Assembly: GCA_013365325.1 (NCBI GenBank)
Contig: JABVXV010000266.1
Coordinates: 24,200 to 88,199, forward strand
Reading direction: 5' to 3'
Origin: Dipetalonema caudispina
Lineage: Eukaryota > Nematoda > Chromadorea > Rhabditida > Onchocercidae
Length of the DNA stretch: 64,000 bases
The position numbers were made by a program, and so were the translations under genes. Below are positions 48,045 through 62,018 of the stretch, one piece after another. Under the pieces are notes generated by a model, which searched no databases, had not been told where the DNA came from, and saw only the letters and a program-made list of their open reading frames with translations. Position 1 is the stretch's first letter, and each line of letters starts with the position of its first letter.

Positions 48045-51000
48045 ATAGATGATAAGCTACAGTTATTATTTGACAAAGCATTTCGATACTGATATCCAAT
48101 AACGATCATGCAACTGATATGTATTGTGTATTATACAATAGCTAATAACTACTGAGCAATGCTGTATTTATATTGAATATTTTAAAATAAAATTAAGGAA
48201 TGAATAGTAATTTCATAATTTCAATCAATCAGTAAAACTATTAATTACAATAATATGTTTGCATTTTTAGCATATTTGCAATTATCGTAAACATTAGCAT
48301 CGCAAAAGGTTTGTTTGTTTGTTTGTTTGTTTTTAAGTTCTTTCTTTTTGTCAACATCTTTTGCTGATATGATCGAAATGATGATGCTATCCGAAATTTG
48401 CGTTATAAATTTAGTAAGAGTATTAATAGCAGTATAAGTAGGTTTGATACAATGTCTGGTTTTCTCTAACCATTTCATACAAAATACGAATTTCTTCTTC
48501 GGCCAATTATAATTTGTTGTATGATGACTTCGTTCAATACTGTCGTTTCCACAACCTATTACAGCATGACTGAAAATGTAACATTTCGCTACGACGGATA
48601 ACAAACGAACACAATCATTCATTCATTTAACCAAGCATTTATACAAATATGGTCAATTGTAATTGTAATTACATTTCATAAAAGTTAATTTGTTGTCGTT
48701 TATTTTGATTTAAATAAAGATTATCGATAAGATGCTTTTTTCCTGCCAATGATTGACAAAGTATGAGTATAAATTACTGTAATAAATGAATGATTACGAG
48801 TATAAATTACTGTATGAGTATAAATTACTGTAATAAATGAATGATTACGAGTATGAATCACTGTATGAGTATAAATTACCGTAACAAATGGATAATTACG
48901 AGTATAAATTACTGTATGAGTATAAATTACTGTAATAAATGAATGATTACGATTTTTTTCCTTTTTTTGATGAATAATAAGATGATATATTAAAAAATAA
49001 TGGTTTAAAATATAACATATAAAAGAAGCCAATTCCATTTCTATCTTTATCAATGGAAATTTATTTGTATAACATTGAAACTTTCCTTTATTTTTTTGCC
49101 AAAAGAAAGTTATTAAATCATTACTAATCAGAATAGCTGAAAGCAATGTCTAATTAATGAGCATGCGTAAATCAAGACAAAACGGTTAGTTCATTGAAGC
49201 ATTCAAATTTGTTTATTCAGGAATAACTTTGGATATAGTAAATAGTTTTATTTTTTTTTTTAGATTATCTAAAAATTTTATACGATTTTATTGGGCACTT
49301 TCAGGGATTTGTGCATTTTAATTTCATCGCAGCATAACTCGACGAAATTAAGTATTGAAAGAATTATTAAGCTTAGCTATACAACGACCACATGCAAATC
49401 ACAGGTTTTGAAAAGCACAAATTAGAGAAATTCTAAATCAGAATGTTTGCAAAACATGCAAAAGGTTTACAAAATTAAAAACAAATAGTTATTGAAAATA
49501 AAATCATTTTAAACTAAAATATTTGCTTAATAAAAGTTTTTTTTTTCTGTTTCTTTTTTTTTTGATAGTCACACAAAAATAATTTATCATAAATAGAAAT
49601 GGATTTTTTTTTCCATCTAAAGTAAATCAAAAATTAAACATTAATACCGATAATTCGAGTACTGCTAATAAACAAAATATATACTCCTATCAATTAAACT
49701 TATTACTCAAAACATACCTTTTACCATTTTTTTTTTACTGTTATATGTAATCAATGATATTTCATAGTATTAAATAAAAATTTTATGGTGAAAAAAAAAA
49801 AAAAATTGACGTGATAATATTATTTTCATTTTCTAATCAAATTAATATAATTATTATCATTTATGCTTAATCAATAATGCTATCTTTAAGTACTCTGAAT
49901 AAAAACTTTTGCACAAAGAGATGTATAAAAAAAAAATGACCCAAAGATTTAATTACTTTGGTGAGTTTATTGTAGCCAAGTAAACACGCCACGTAGCCAA
50001 GGAGCAACTTTCTGGCGTTGCAGCATAATGCCTCCACATGCATTGAATTAAACGTGCAGCTGGTACACGTCGTCTAATTAAATGTTTTTGACGTTGATGT
50101 TGTTGTACTTTTAAAGCAAATCCACTACCCAAAATACCCTACAAAAATTTTTTACGTAACATCATTTAATCGGAAAATTTTGTCTATCATTAATGATAAT
50201 TCAGTAACAATAATTGTTTTATTAATCATTTCTTTAAGAATAATTTATAAATTCTAATTAGGGAAAAATGCGTAGGATTTATTAGAAGTTTTGAAATTTA
50301 CAAATAAAAGAAATTAGTATTTCAGTACTAATTTGTTATAATTTATGAATGAAATTTCGTCATTTTTATCGTTCAAAAAAAAGAAAAAAAACATGCAGTA
50401 AGGGTAATTCTCTTATTATGACATTAGGTAATTTTAAGAAATTGTTACGTTCATTTAAAATTACAATAATTCCCATATTGTGGTATATTGCAATTACAAA
50501 TTTCAAAATTTTTAAATGAAAGAAGAATAACTTACAGCAGGAAGGGCGAAGAATGAAATGCCAAGAAGAGCACAAAAAGCTGCAATCATCTTACCGGGCC
50601 ATGTTTCCGGAGTCTTATCACCGTAACCAACCGTTGATAAAGTTATCTGTTAATAAACTTTGCTTTCTATTTTTTTTTTTCTCTCTAATTAATGGAGAAA
50701 TAATTTCTTTCATTTTGTTAATTAGTTCACTTTTGGGGAAAAAAGAGATATTTGAAGATATTAAAAGAATATTTACAATATTTATTAATTTACTAATTTT
50801 GTTTTTTATTTTTAAGTAAGACAAATTTATCTAATATATTTTATATAACTAGCGGAAATTTTCAAATATTACACTTAATATGATAAAAGATAAAACGCAT
50901 ACCACTCCCCACCAAAGAGCATCCGCAAATGTTGAATATTTCTCATTGGTACTTTTCTCACAAAGGTAAACAAGAAATGATGAAAAGATAAGTCCAAGAA

Positions 51001-54000
51001 AACCAATATATAAAGTTGTGAGCAATTCCTGAAATTATTCAAATGATTAGCAAAAATATTCGAGAATATTCTAAATTAACCATTTGTATTAATTGGATTA
51101 AAATTTTTTAAAATGAAAAAAAAAAAACAACTTGGCTTTTGAATAATTATTCAGTTTATTCAAATATATATTTACCTTAATTTACTCAAATAGAATGATA
51201 CATTTACACATACGTGAACTTATGTATATTTTCATTTCGTCCTCATCTAACAAATTAATCTTTATCACCACCAAAAAAAAAAAAAAAAAAAAAAAATAAC
51301 TTCAATATTTTAAATATATAATAAATTGAAAATTTGCCAAACCTGACGATGAGCCCAAATGACGGAGCCCAGTAATTTCCATGTACCTGCTCGTCGATCT
51401 ATACGTAGCATACGAAGAATTTGAAAAAACCTTAAGCCACGTATTGCAGATGCTGCAAATACCTGTAAGTAAAAATAAAATGTTAAAAAATTTGAAGCTT
51501 AAAATAATTTTTAATATCGGTGATTCATGTTATAAATTAAACTTTCCATTTTATGATTGGAAAGGAGAAAAAGAAAATCAGATTTTCGTTTCAATGGTTT
51601 TCAATTCATTCAATTGGCAATTATATTGCTATAGATAGAAATTTCCATTTCAAATATTAGTATAAAATTCAAAAGTCACTAATTTCATGTGAACTTTAAA
51701 TTTCCAACAGATATATTTTTGAATTTCCCAAAAAATAATGTTGAAAGAAATGATATTTTTAATTGAGATGAAAATTGCAATCGTTCAATAAATGTTATAC
51801 GATTCAGTTTTTGGCTCAATTTAAAATTAAATCTTAGTTGTTGACAAAAATTAGTTGGAATTTACAAAAAAAAAAAATGTGATAAATTTCTTAAACGATT
51901 GTTATAAGACACTTTTTAAATCAAAACAAGAATTAATAATTTGAATAAATCAAATTTCAATAGTTATTTCATATATAGGAAAATTAGTATGGAAATTTTC
52001 TCTTAAGAAGAACGAAGGAAAGTACAAGTAGTGTAATTTCATTCGATTCATTTTAAGTCTTTTAAAATCAATTCATTTTGAAGCATTGCTTGCTTTCCAG
52101 TATTGAATTATAGCTTCTTATTTTCAACGTTAAGAAATTTACATTTTTTACGGAAAATTTTGTAATTAATCGGTAGTGCATTTTTAATAAAATCAATCGA
52201 TAAGTGTATTTTCAAAAACTAAACATATTTTAAAATGTATCAAACGATATTAACTGCCTTGGGAATTTCAACAATGTTGTAAATTGATTGTCATGAAGGA
52301 TTAATAGCAGATATTCACCATAGGGTTGTAATAAATTTTGCTGTTATATTTAAAAGAAATTGAAATGTAGCACGAAGAATAGAGAATTAATCTTAAAATC
52401 ATGAAATACTTTTATTTTTTTAATTTTGCTAGAAAAAAAATTGTAAAATGTTTATTTAGTGTTTCATCAATCATCCTTTACTGAATGTTTTTCTTTTCCC
52501 TCTCATAAAATTTGTTCCAAAAAAAGAACGCAAAACAAAATATGAAAAATTGCAAAAATTTTGAATTTTAATTATTTAATTGAATAATATTTGTACATTT
52601 ACTTATCAAAATGTTAGACTTTTGTAGATTTCTTCTGCTTTCATTTTTTTTTTTTCACTCCTTCTTTTTTTAAAACAAGTTTTATGAGAGTGGAATAAAC
52701 TATTTCGTGAATTAAAATTTGAAGGTTTCGTGTTTGAGAAAAATAATTCATTGGAATATTTAAATATAACTCATTTATTCAGCAAAAGAACTTATCATTA
52801 ATAATTGAAGACTTGTGTTTCTTTTTTTTTTTTTTAGAATTAATTCAAATTCAAATGGTAGAAAAATGGTAGAATATATTTTAAATAAATGAATACAAAT
52901 ACAAAATTAATATATTACATTTTTAAAAAAACCTATGAATTAATTTTTTTTGAAGCTTTCTAAAAGCATTTTGAAAAATGAAAACGACGAATGAAAAATT
53001 GATTTATTTTATCTTCGAGAAAAGAAATTTCTAAATAATTTATTATCTTTTTCAAAGCTTTTAAAATGGCTTATTTTAGAATAAAATTTGGAAATTAGCC
53101 AGTAGATTAATTTTAGATTATGCTTATAATAAAAAATGAAACAAGGATTTCATAAAAATAATTTGTGCAATAAAATTAAATTCATTCTAATTATTCTCCA
53201 CTAACTTTTCTCACTGTATGATTTCTTCTTTTTATCAAACTTTTTATCGAATGTTTGATAAATTACATCAGTATGAAAATATTTGCTGATAGAATAAATT
53301 TTAAAAATTTATCACAATTTTGTTAAAGAAAGAAATGATCCGAAGTATAAGAAAGTTGTGGAATTAAATGAAACAACAAAAAAATTTAAAGAGCAGAAAA
53401 TTAGTTTTAGACATATGCAAATATCAATTACTGCTGCATAACTAATCGAAATAAAAAAAAATTATAATCGAAATTTTAGCACACCGATTTGAAATTATTG
53501 CTGCATATTACAATTTTAGTATAACATCATTCTGGAATGAATAAATGATGATATCATTAGTCATTTTAGAAAATAGTATTACTAATTATTCAAAAATGAT
53601 GATATTTAAATTAAAAAAGGAAAAAAAAAATTCCTTTTACTTTTTCTGCAATCAAAATTTTAAAACACTTCAATATTACTTCTTTTTAAGGTTAAATTTG
53701 TTTAATATCAATAGCATTTTTCATTAAGATAATAATTTTTTTAATCAATTAAAATATCATAGAGAAGAGCAGAAAAAAAAAAAAAAAAAGAAAGAAGATT
53801 TATGACAATTGCTGCTGTATAAACCTTCGTTGCTATAGAGAAAAATTTTTTTATTCAAAAATTTCATTATTTTCAAAAAAGCAATAATAACAAAAAGTAA
53901 TTATAGTGTTAACGAAATATTGATTTTGTTAGATTTACCATGAAAAAAAAATATCTGATGATATAATTTGTTTAGTTTAATATAAATAATGTTCATTGAA

Positions 54001-57000
54001 AGTTAATTTTTTTTTACATAATAAATTTAATAGAAATTTTTTAAATCAAAAATACAAATAATATAGGTTAAAGTAAAAAGAAAACATAAAATAGAAAATA
54101 TATGATACAGGAAAGATTAAAATAAGATCTGAATAATTAAACAATTAAATATTTTAAGGTTGAAAAATTATTCATATATTGTTATGTAGTTGAAATTACA
54201 ACGATGAAATTATAAGAAAAAGGAAGTGTCAAAATTATTTCTTATGCTATATTTTTACAGATAAAAATTTGAAACTTAATCTTTGAAATAAATCTTTGGT
54301 ACTTGTAATTCAAATAGAAAAAAACTACTACAGACAAGGAAATAGGAAAATTTCTTTAGTTTATTTAGTATTCTCTTTCTAATACGATACTCATAATTAT
54401 TACAATTTAATTGCTAATTTTTAACTTATAATTTACAATATACCTTTTATCAATTTTGCATAACAAAATATACATTTATTGATTTATTGGTGTTTTTTTT
54501 TTTTTTTTTAAAAATTAAATAGAAAAAGGAATTTTGTTGAGTAATCGATCATTGAAAAATTTTAACCTGTCCAGTTGCTCCAATACATAAAACTATTATG
54601 GATGCCGTAATAACAATAATATCTGAAAAAAAAAAGATTTTCAATCGCAAAAATACTAAATTTCTTTTTTTTTTTTCTTCTATAAAGTGCAAAAATTAAT
54701 AAATAATTATGCAATATTAAGAAAAAAAAATTAAAAGTAAGAAAATTATAAATTGTTAATTTTAATTAATAATTTTGTTCTTATTGTTAAATACTATGCT
54801 AATATTTGTTTTGTTTCTATCTTATAAATATGAAATGATAGTAATGAATAGCTTAATTGATATCATAATATTATATGGTTGAAGTAAAATTTAGCTTTTT
54901 AGAATCATTTCACGATTACAATTATTCTTATCATAATTTTTAATTAAACACAAACCAATAATACAATAAGCAGAGGTAGCAAAACGTATACGGCCTGATA
55001 TGCCACGATAACGTGAACGACAACCGGCTGACCAAACTCGAAATATATATTCCACAGCTAACCAAAATACAAACACTATCTCCTAAATTCAATATTTATC
55101 ATTTTATGATATATTTATAAGATAATAATGATTGTATAAAATTTCAAATTAGTTAATAATCTTATCATTAAATTGTTGAATATTTATCGGTAATTATAAA
55201 TAAAAAATAATTCAAATCAATTAATAAATTTATGTCTGTTAAAATAATTTTGAAAATAATCCTTCACATTATAATGTTTCATAAAAAGAATTTGAAATCT
55301 TCTTTTTCTTTTTCTTTTGTTCCAATATTCCATTGTTATTGGAAAGTTGCAAAAAAAAAAAGGAATTTTTATTTTAAAATATATTTTTATTTGTTTCGTA
55401 ATAATTAATTTCTGCACCGATTAAAAATATTGATTTGTTGAATTGATAATTTTTATGTAAGGAATTAATTTTAATACTTAAAAAAGGAAATGAATAAACA
55501 TACAATATAATAAAGAATTAGAGTTGCATGCTCTTCAAAATCGGGCATCGTTGAGAAGACACTTAATGCGAGACACATCAATACCATTATTAGTCTGAAT
55601 ATGTTTATCAAAGTATATGAAATTGTTGAATTAAATAATGGATTAATTTCAAGTAATTGTGATAATTATTTCATATTTTAAACAATCAAAATTATTGAAA
55701 TTTAATGCGTTTACATCAATTTTATAATTGATGATAAAATTTAATTCTGTCAAATTATAGCATTATTTATTGAGAAACAGCTACATATATATCAGACAAA
55801 AGAATATGCCGGATCGGAAATTGAAATTAATAATCGATTGCATCAAACAGGTAAACTTGACAATAGAATGAAAGTAGAGAAAAGTTCAGCAAATATTTTT
55901 CGCATCTATCACCAGGCATTATCAGTTTTGTTTGATTATAATTAAATTGGGAATGTTCGTACAACTTCGTAGAATTATAGGAAATAGTAGAAATTTGAAA
56001 GATTACACCAATTTTTGATGAAAATTAAGATAATTCAAGTATTTGAATAAAAAATAGATAAATATTAAATATCGGTTAGATGTTTTTCTGTTTTTAGCGA
56101 AAATTTTCGTCATTTTTACCACCAAAAGTTTTCCAAAAAAAGAAAAAACAAAGAGTAAAAGAAAAATTGAAATCAAGTATCAAAATTACAGTAAGTAATT
56201 ACTTTGCTTCAAAATTACAGTAAGTAATTACTTTTCTAAAGTCAAATTATTTAAATGAAGTTGATTAAATTGGTTAATAAGTTTTAAAATCATTAAAAAA
56301 TAAAAATATACTTACACAGCAAAATGATAACCAGCAGCTTTCCAACCACGTGGTCGTTCCAGAAAATTATGCACCTTACTCTGAACCCGTCGAAACCTCT
56401 GATCAGTACTATAATTTTTATAAACCAACGGTTTACCCATCAGTGACATCTTACGTGTCGTTGATGCGTCAAAATAACGCTGTAATATTTCTGGACATTT
56501 TTTACATTTTTTAAAACTGTGAAATTTTCGGCGATACTGTTAGTTTATATTACGGTATGATAATTTAGCATACGATAATTTACGAATAGATAGATGGTAA
56601 TAAGGAAAATATGAAAAATGCAATATTTTCTATTAATTAATAAACAATAGTTCAGGTATACAACTTTAATTAGTAGGTTTATTCACATTAATTTAAATTT
56701 TTTTACCATTTATTTTACATGTTATGTCAAATAATTTAAAATTTGTCATTTCTTTTTTTGAAAAAATTTTCGTCTTCTTTCAACATTTTTAAAATGTACG
56801 ATTTCATCAAAGAATATGCATGAGTAAATAATTCACAAATTTGTTGCATTAAGAGAAATGAAATAAAATTGAAAAATTTTTGTTTACAGTTTTATTTCTT
56901 TTTCTTTTCTTTTTTCTTTACAATCAAATCAATATTTTCATTTTAATAATATTTCTTTTGCATAAAAATTTAAGGATGTAAATAATTAATAATAAAAATA

Positions 57001-59092
57001 AATAGAATACCCATTTTTTTTTCCTGAAATTTTTGTTTCTTGGTAAATTTTTGAAATAATTCGCATTTTTAGAATGAATTACCATTTCCGATAATGAAAA
57101 GATAAACAAACAGTTTTTAAACATGGAAGTTTGTCTGCAAAATGCACATTAATCTATAATTTAGTCAATTTTTTTTTGAAATTTTAATTTCTTTTTTTTT
57201 TTTTTGTTAACGATACAGAAAACGGATTGAGAAAGAAATGGTTGAATAGAATGGAAAATAAAAGAGAAAAATTGATAGAAAAAGAAGATAAAAATAGCAT
57301 TTTTTTTTTTTTTTTTTTAAAAAATTATATATTTAAAAGATGAAAAAAAAAAAAAAAAAAAAAAATTTACGATCACATAGTTATCGTTTTTTTTTTTCAT
57401 TCTTTTTTATTTTTTTATTTTTTTTTCATTTTTAAAATTATAAATATAATGTTTTTAAAAAATGCTTAAAGGCAAAAGATTAAAAAAAAAAAAAAAAGAA
57501 AGGAATAAATTAAAAAGCATTTTATAGAGAGGAAAATAAACGATTAGACTACTAAAATAAGCTTAAAATGAATATCAGTTTTTGATGCTTTACAAATTTT
57601 TTATATCTTTTAATATTTTATCAAAGATAAAAAGCTTTTTACATCAGATGCTAAAGTGAAGTTGTGTTATCGTTTAATCATAAATGACGCAATATTCAAC
57701 TAGCAATATGTGAAGAAAAACAAAAAAAAAAAAAAGATATATAGAAATTAAAAGTTTTTTTTTCACTTTTTTTTTTTTTTTTTCTTTTGAATCAATTCTT
57801 ATGGGTTAAATATTAAATGTGAAAATCATTCAATAACATATCGATAATTATAATAAATTTTGATCGAAATAATTTGCCATCCGTGATTAATTAATAAAAC
57901 AATTTTATTGGTAAAAAATTTTGCATTCTTTTTAAAGGAAGTCTTTTTGTCACATATTTTTGTCCTTTTGTATAAAAAAAAAAAAATTGGAAGTAATTTT
58001 TTTGAAGAAAGAAAAAATTAAAATTCTCACTTGGAAATGTTACTACAACTGATATGATAAATTTTCTTCAAAAATTTTTCAAATTATTGCAAAAAGAAAA
58101 GGATTAAGCAAAAAGAAGAAAAGACGGAATTAGAAGTATCACTGTTTTTTTTTTTTTTTTTTAGCTTATTGCTTTTTTTTCAGATCACATTTCAAAATAT
58201 TTTGGATTAACCAATAAAGATAAAATTTAAAAAAATAACAAAAATTTGAAATGATTTGTTTTCTGCAAGATTTAACTTAATAAAGAATTAACAAAAAAAG
58301 AATTAGCAATGTTATTAAACATTTCACTTACTAATTCGTTCCTAATTATAAATTTTTACATTTATATAACTACGGGAAAATGGAAAGAAAAGATTTATAC
58401 TTCTTGTAAATAACGAATGAAAAAGTGAATGAATGATTAAAACTTGAACAAAAGTTAGAAAAGTTTGAATTATTTGAAAAATGTTAGTCATACATTTTTT
58501 TTTTTTAAATATCGAAAATTATTAAACCAAAATTTTAGATGAAAAAAGGTTTTTTTTTTTTTTGTTTCTATTTCTTGGAATTTTTTAAAATTAAACATGA
58601 ATAGTATCATTAAATTTTGAGAAAATTTTGATATTTTTAGTGATTTCTCGCAAAATTCATTTAATTTGAATTAAAATTAGAAATAACTGTAACATCATCA
58701 TTGAAAATATGAAACGTTTTCTACATATATTATCAATATCAGGAATATTTTTTCCGATTGTTGATAAATGATTTGTAATAACAGACCTCAGTAGTTAATA
58801 GTGGTCCACTTGTTGCAGATTCCAATAATTCGTCTTGAAAAAAAACTCGTCGATCGTTATTGATACCAATGGTACTATTTAATAATGTTGATGATTGTAC
58901 CGCAAGAGGTTGTATTGTATCATCGATATCTATTGGATCATTCGTAATAGTAACATTATTACCAATTGTTAATTTATATTTTGATTGCTGTTGTTGAAGA
59001 TTTTGTGATTGAGGATGAAAATCAGATGATATTGGTATTGTTGATGATGCTGCTGATACGTCGTTTTTTGCCGCATATATTGTACGTAAATT
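43023..59092 (-). CDS. KQT/KCNQ-type voltage-gated potassium channel (5' end not found)
   Basis: Seventeen exons (high to low) join in frame to 925 codons plus stop: 59092-58787, 56536-56316, 55594-55504, 55082-54956, 54622-54567, 51462-51343, 51028-50903, 50646-50536, 50138-49957, 47162-46947, 46808-46630, 45771-45496, 45018-44808, 44411-44333, 44079-43916, 43742-43618, 43210-43023. Counting from the first visible codon, RRVQ...[16 protein letters not shown] precedes S1 (about 176-206). S2 and S3 follow, then S4 with [17 protein letters not shown] (charges at 275, 278, 284, 287, 290, 291). The pore has filter TVGYGDKTP (354-362). S6 has [19 protein letters not shown] and the IQ-like calmodulin-binding helix follows. 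After an insert of over 200 residues come the second calmodulin helix ([20 protein letters not shown]) and a coiled-coil assembly region (LDQIVGK..., [15 protein letters not shown]). It should form tetrameric K+ channels that damp excitability in nerve or muscle. The ATG must lie upstream of 59092 or outside the window. Confidence 0.95.
48245..48600 (-). other. Candidate exon in a channel intron: alternative 3' exon or nested gene
   Basis: On the minus strand a good acceptor (ACATTTTCAG) at about 48571-48580 opens a frame of about 110 codons to a stop at 48245; the frame itself stays open from an ATG at 48622. The product is polar with six Cys ([30 protein letters not shown]) and a Lys-rich stretch whose end is a TTTG microsatellite. 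It lies in the 2.8 kb intron between channel exons 9 and 10. The acceptor phase matches the donor of channel exon 9 (two leftover bases), so it could be an alternative last exon giving a channel without the tail. Its Cys spacing would also suit a small secreted protein encoded by a nested gene. No signal-peptide exon was found. It may be chance: one in three acceptors fits the phase. Confidence 0.35.
48310..48333. repeat. TTTG tetranucleotide microsatellite
   Basis: About six TTTG units lie inside the candidate exon at 48245-48600, where they read as Asn-Lys-Gln-Thr repeats on the minus strand. Confidence 0.9.
48762..48951. repeat. 51-bp minisatellite, nearly four copies
   Basis: Units with AATAAATGAATGATTAC start at 48781, 48832, 48883 (variant) and 48934, exactly 51 bp apart. 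Each unit itself contains two copies of GAGTATAAATTACTGTA. It lies in an intron of the channel gene. The 51-bp length keeps one minus-strand frame open (17-residue Thr-Val-Ile-Tyr units), but no start or splice context supports translation. Confidence 0.92.
56180..56233. repeat. 29-bp direct duplication carrying the palindrome AAGTAATTACTT
   Basis: TCAAAATTACAGTAAGTAATTACTT occurs in two head-to-tail copies starting about 56180 and 56209. Each holds the perfect 12-bp palindrome AAGTAATTACTT. It is in an intron, about 85 bp downstream (minus-strand sense) of channel exon 2. Confidence 0.85.
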
Positions 59093-61987
59093 CTAAATTA
59101 AAAAAAAAAAAAATGAAAAATAAAAAAGGTGAGAAAATGAATATGAATTAAATTAAAATTCTTCAATGTCAATTTACGTCACATAAATTGAGAAAAAAAA
59201 AGAAATGAAAAAATTGTATAAAAAAGAAAAAAAAAAAAACGAATGTTATGATGAAATTAAATTATTTCTTCTTTTTGATAAAAGTACTATTACAATTGTA
59301 TTATAAAAATAATGAAATATAATGAACATTTATGAGAAACTTTTTTTTTTTTTTTTTTAAATTCAATTTACACGAAGAAAAAAAGAAAAGAAAGTTGATA
59401 TCAACAAAATGAAAAAAATAAAAATTACGATTTTTCGTTTAAATCAATTTCGATGTTATTAATTAAAGAAGTGATTTTATTAGAAATTATAACTTTCATA
59501 TATATCTTATTTGAGAACTTTTAATTTTTAATTTTACGATAAATATCTTTATCATTTGTTAAAACATTGCAAAAAATTTTCCACGAGCTAAATTTGTTTT
59601 ATCATAAATATTTTGTAACACAATATTTGATGATTTATTTGAATTTGATTAAATCAATAATGTAAACGAAGAAGAATATTAATAAATTTAAATTTATTTT
59701 AATCGTTTTGAAATAAAAATGAAAAGCAAAAGACATCAATTTTAACAGTTAAAATTTATTTTACTTTCTTTTTTTGTGATATTTTTTAAGCTAACGAAAA
59801 GATACTGCGATAATGTTATTGTTTAAAATTAAAATGACATTATTGGATTCATTGTTATACTTGAAAACTGTTGAAAAGTAACGTCAATCGATGTCAGTGA
59901 AAACGATGAAAAATTTTGTTTTTGAAGTGATAATGTATGAATGTTACATTCATTAAAATTTGGTAATTGAAACTATCAAATTTAATAATTTACTAAAATA
60001 TATCTATACTCGAAATATGCATAAATATTCACGTGTGTAACACATTACATTGGCTTACGGAAAACGTGGGGAATCTGATAATTAAAATCAACAATTTTAA
60101 TAGTTAACTATGAAAAGAATATATTTGAGGAAGTCTATCAGTGATTAAAATTATGCATTTATCATATTAAATTTAAATGAAAAGTTATACGTTATTATTA
60201 CAAATATAATTTTGAATTAATATTTGCGAAACATCCTATCATTACTTTTTTCTATCAATATTTAAAAGTTACTTTTCTGATTTAGCGGTAAAAAAATCTA
60301 ATTTAAATCTGCAAAAATGATTGTATGAGATAATTTAGAAGAGAGAAAAAAAAAAAATGATCGGTATCTAAATACAGCTAAAATTATAAAAATGCCAATT
60401 ATAATATCTATAATAATTATAATATTCATTAATGATTAAAATTTCACCATTTTTTCAATCATACATGCTATATGTTTCAATTGAAATTATAATTGTAATA
60501 TTCTTGATCGTAAAATATTGGATGAAAATATATTAACAATAGTTGTATTAAGCAACAACAATCAGACAATCAACAACAGATAATCACAATAACATTTATA
60601 AAATTTTAATTATTACTTCAATAATTTGTTATTGCTACAAATTTTATTAATTAATAAAACAAAACCTGCTATGTTAATCCATTTCATATTTGATTAAATA
60701 ACTAAAAAAGAAATTTAATGAAAAAAAAAAAAAAAAAAGGAAAAACAAATATGATATGATAAAAATATTATAAATTTTACATATTATAAATGAATGAATG
60801 GAATACAAAAAAAAATAAGAAAAAAGAGAAATTATATGAATAAAAAATGAATACAGACAGTGTTAAATTATGCATTAATATAAATTTGTTAGTTTAGTAG
60901 TTATATTCGATAAAATTTCACTATTTAATGATTTATTCATTTCTATCAATGAAATTAAACAGATTCTATGAATGAAAGTAGTAAAATAAACAACAAATAT
61001 TTTTTAGCTTTATTAAAAATTGAAGAATATTCCCATGGAAACGATATTATTGAAGGAGGGGACAAGAAAATGATGGCAATGAATTCTTTTAGTGAGGGGT
61101 TTTATTGATGATTAAGTGAACATCATCAAATTACAATTTTAAATGAAAGAAAAAATCAATTTATAATTTAAAAATATACATTTCATGTTTTACCTATTTT
61201 TTTTTTCCTCACTTTTTCCTATTTTTTACCATTTTTGTCATTAAATATAATTTAATTTGAGTACATTAATATTAAAAATTATAGGTTAAATGAATAATAA
61301 TGTTATAGGTTTGAAAATAATTGACAAAAGAAAAGAAAAATTGTCTTTCAATTAATCAAAAAACTAAATCAGCAATTATTTTGAAAATTTTCTAATCCAA
61401 TCCTATTTCGTATTACAAACCTATATGCTTTTTTTTTGTAATTAAAAATGAAAAGAGAAAAGAAAACAAAAAAAAAAAAAAAAGTTTATTCAATTAAAAA
61501 TTTAATCTTAACCTTTTATTAGTATTATTCATGTGAAATTTTTCTCACTTATTTCATTGTTTTAACAAATCAAAATTTCTTATTACCATTTGAAAATGAA
61601 AAATGTTAAAATCTTGAGATGATAAAAAAATTTCTAACTCCGGAAAAAATGCATCTCTTTTTTTTCTTTTTTTTTTTTTTTGCTTTCTTTGAATGATTAT
61701 TAACAATTTTTTTTTTTTTTTCAGGGACAGGAGGGAAAAGTTTTTTAGAGTTAGCTTAAAATAAGTAAGGATGATAAACCAATGAATGAGTAATATTTTT
61801 TTTTTTTAAAAAATAAATGTTTAAATATATTAAATATTCTTTTAAAGTAAATATTTCAAAATAAAAATAAGTAATAATACGATTGAAATTCGTAGCAAAC
61901 AGAGAGGAATTAAAAAAAAAAAAAAAAAAAAAAGCTATTGCAATATTAAATTTTTCGAATTCCTATATACATAATTTTTATTGCCAC

Positions 61988-62018
<31 letters not shown>

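Noticed and set aside
48721..49146. Minus-strand frame of about 141 codons with 17-residue Tyr-Thr-His-Thr repeats
   Set aside because: It mostly translates the 51-bp minisatellite, has no ATG at its start and no good donor, and lies in a channel intron.
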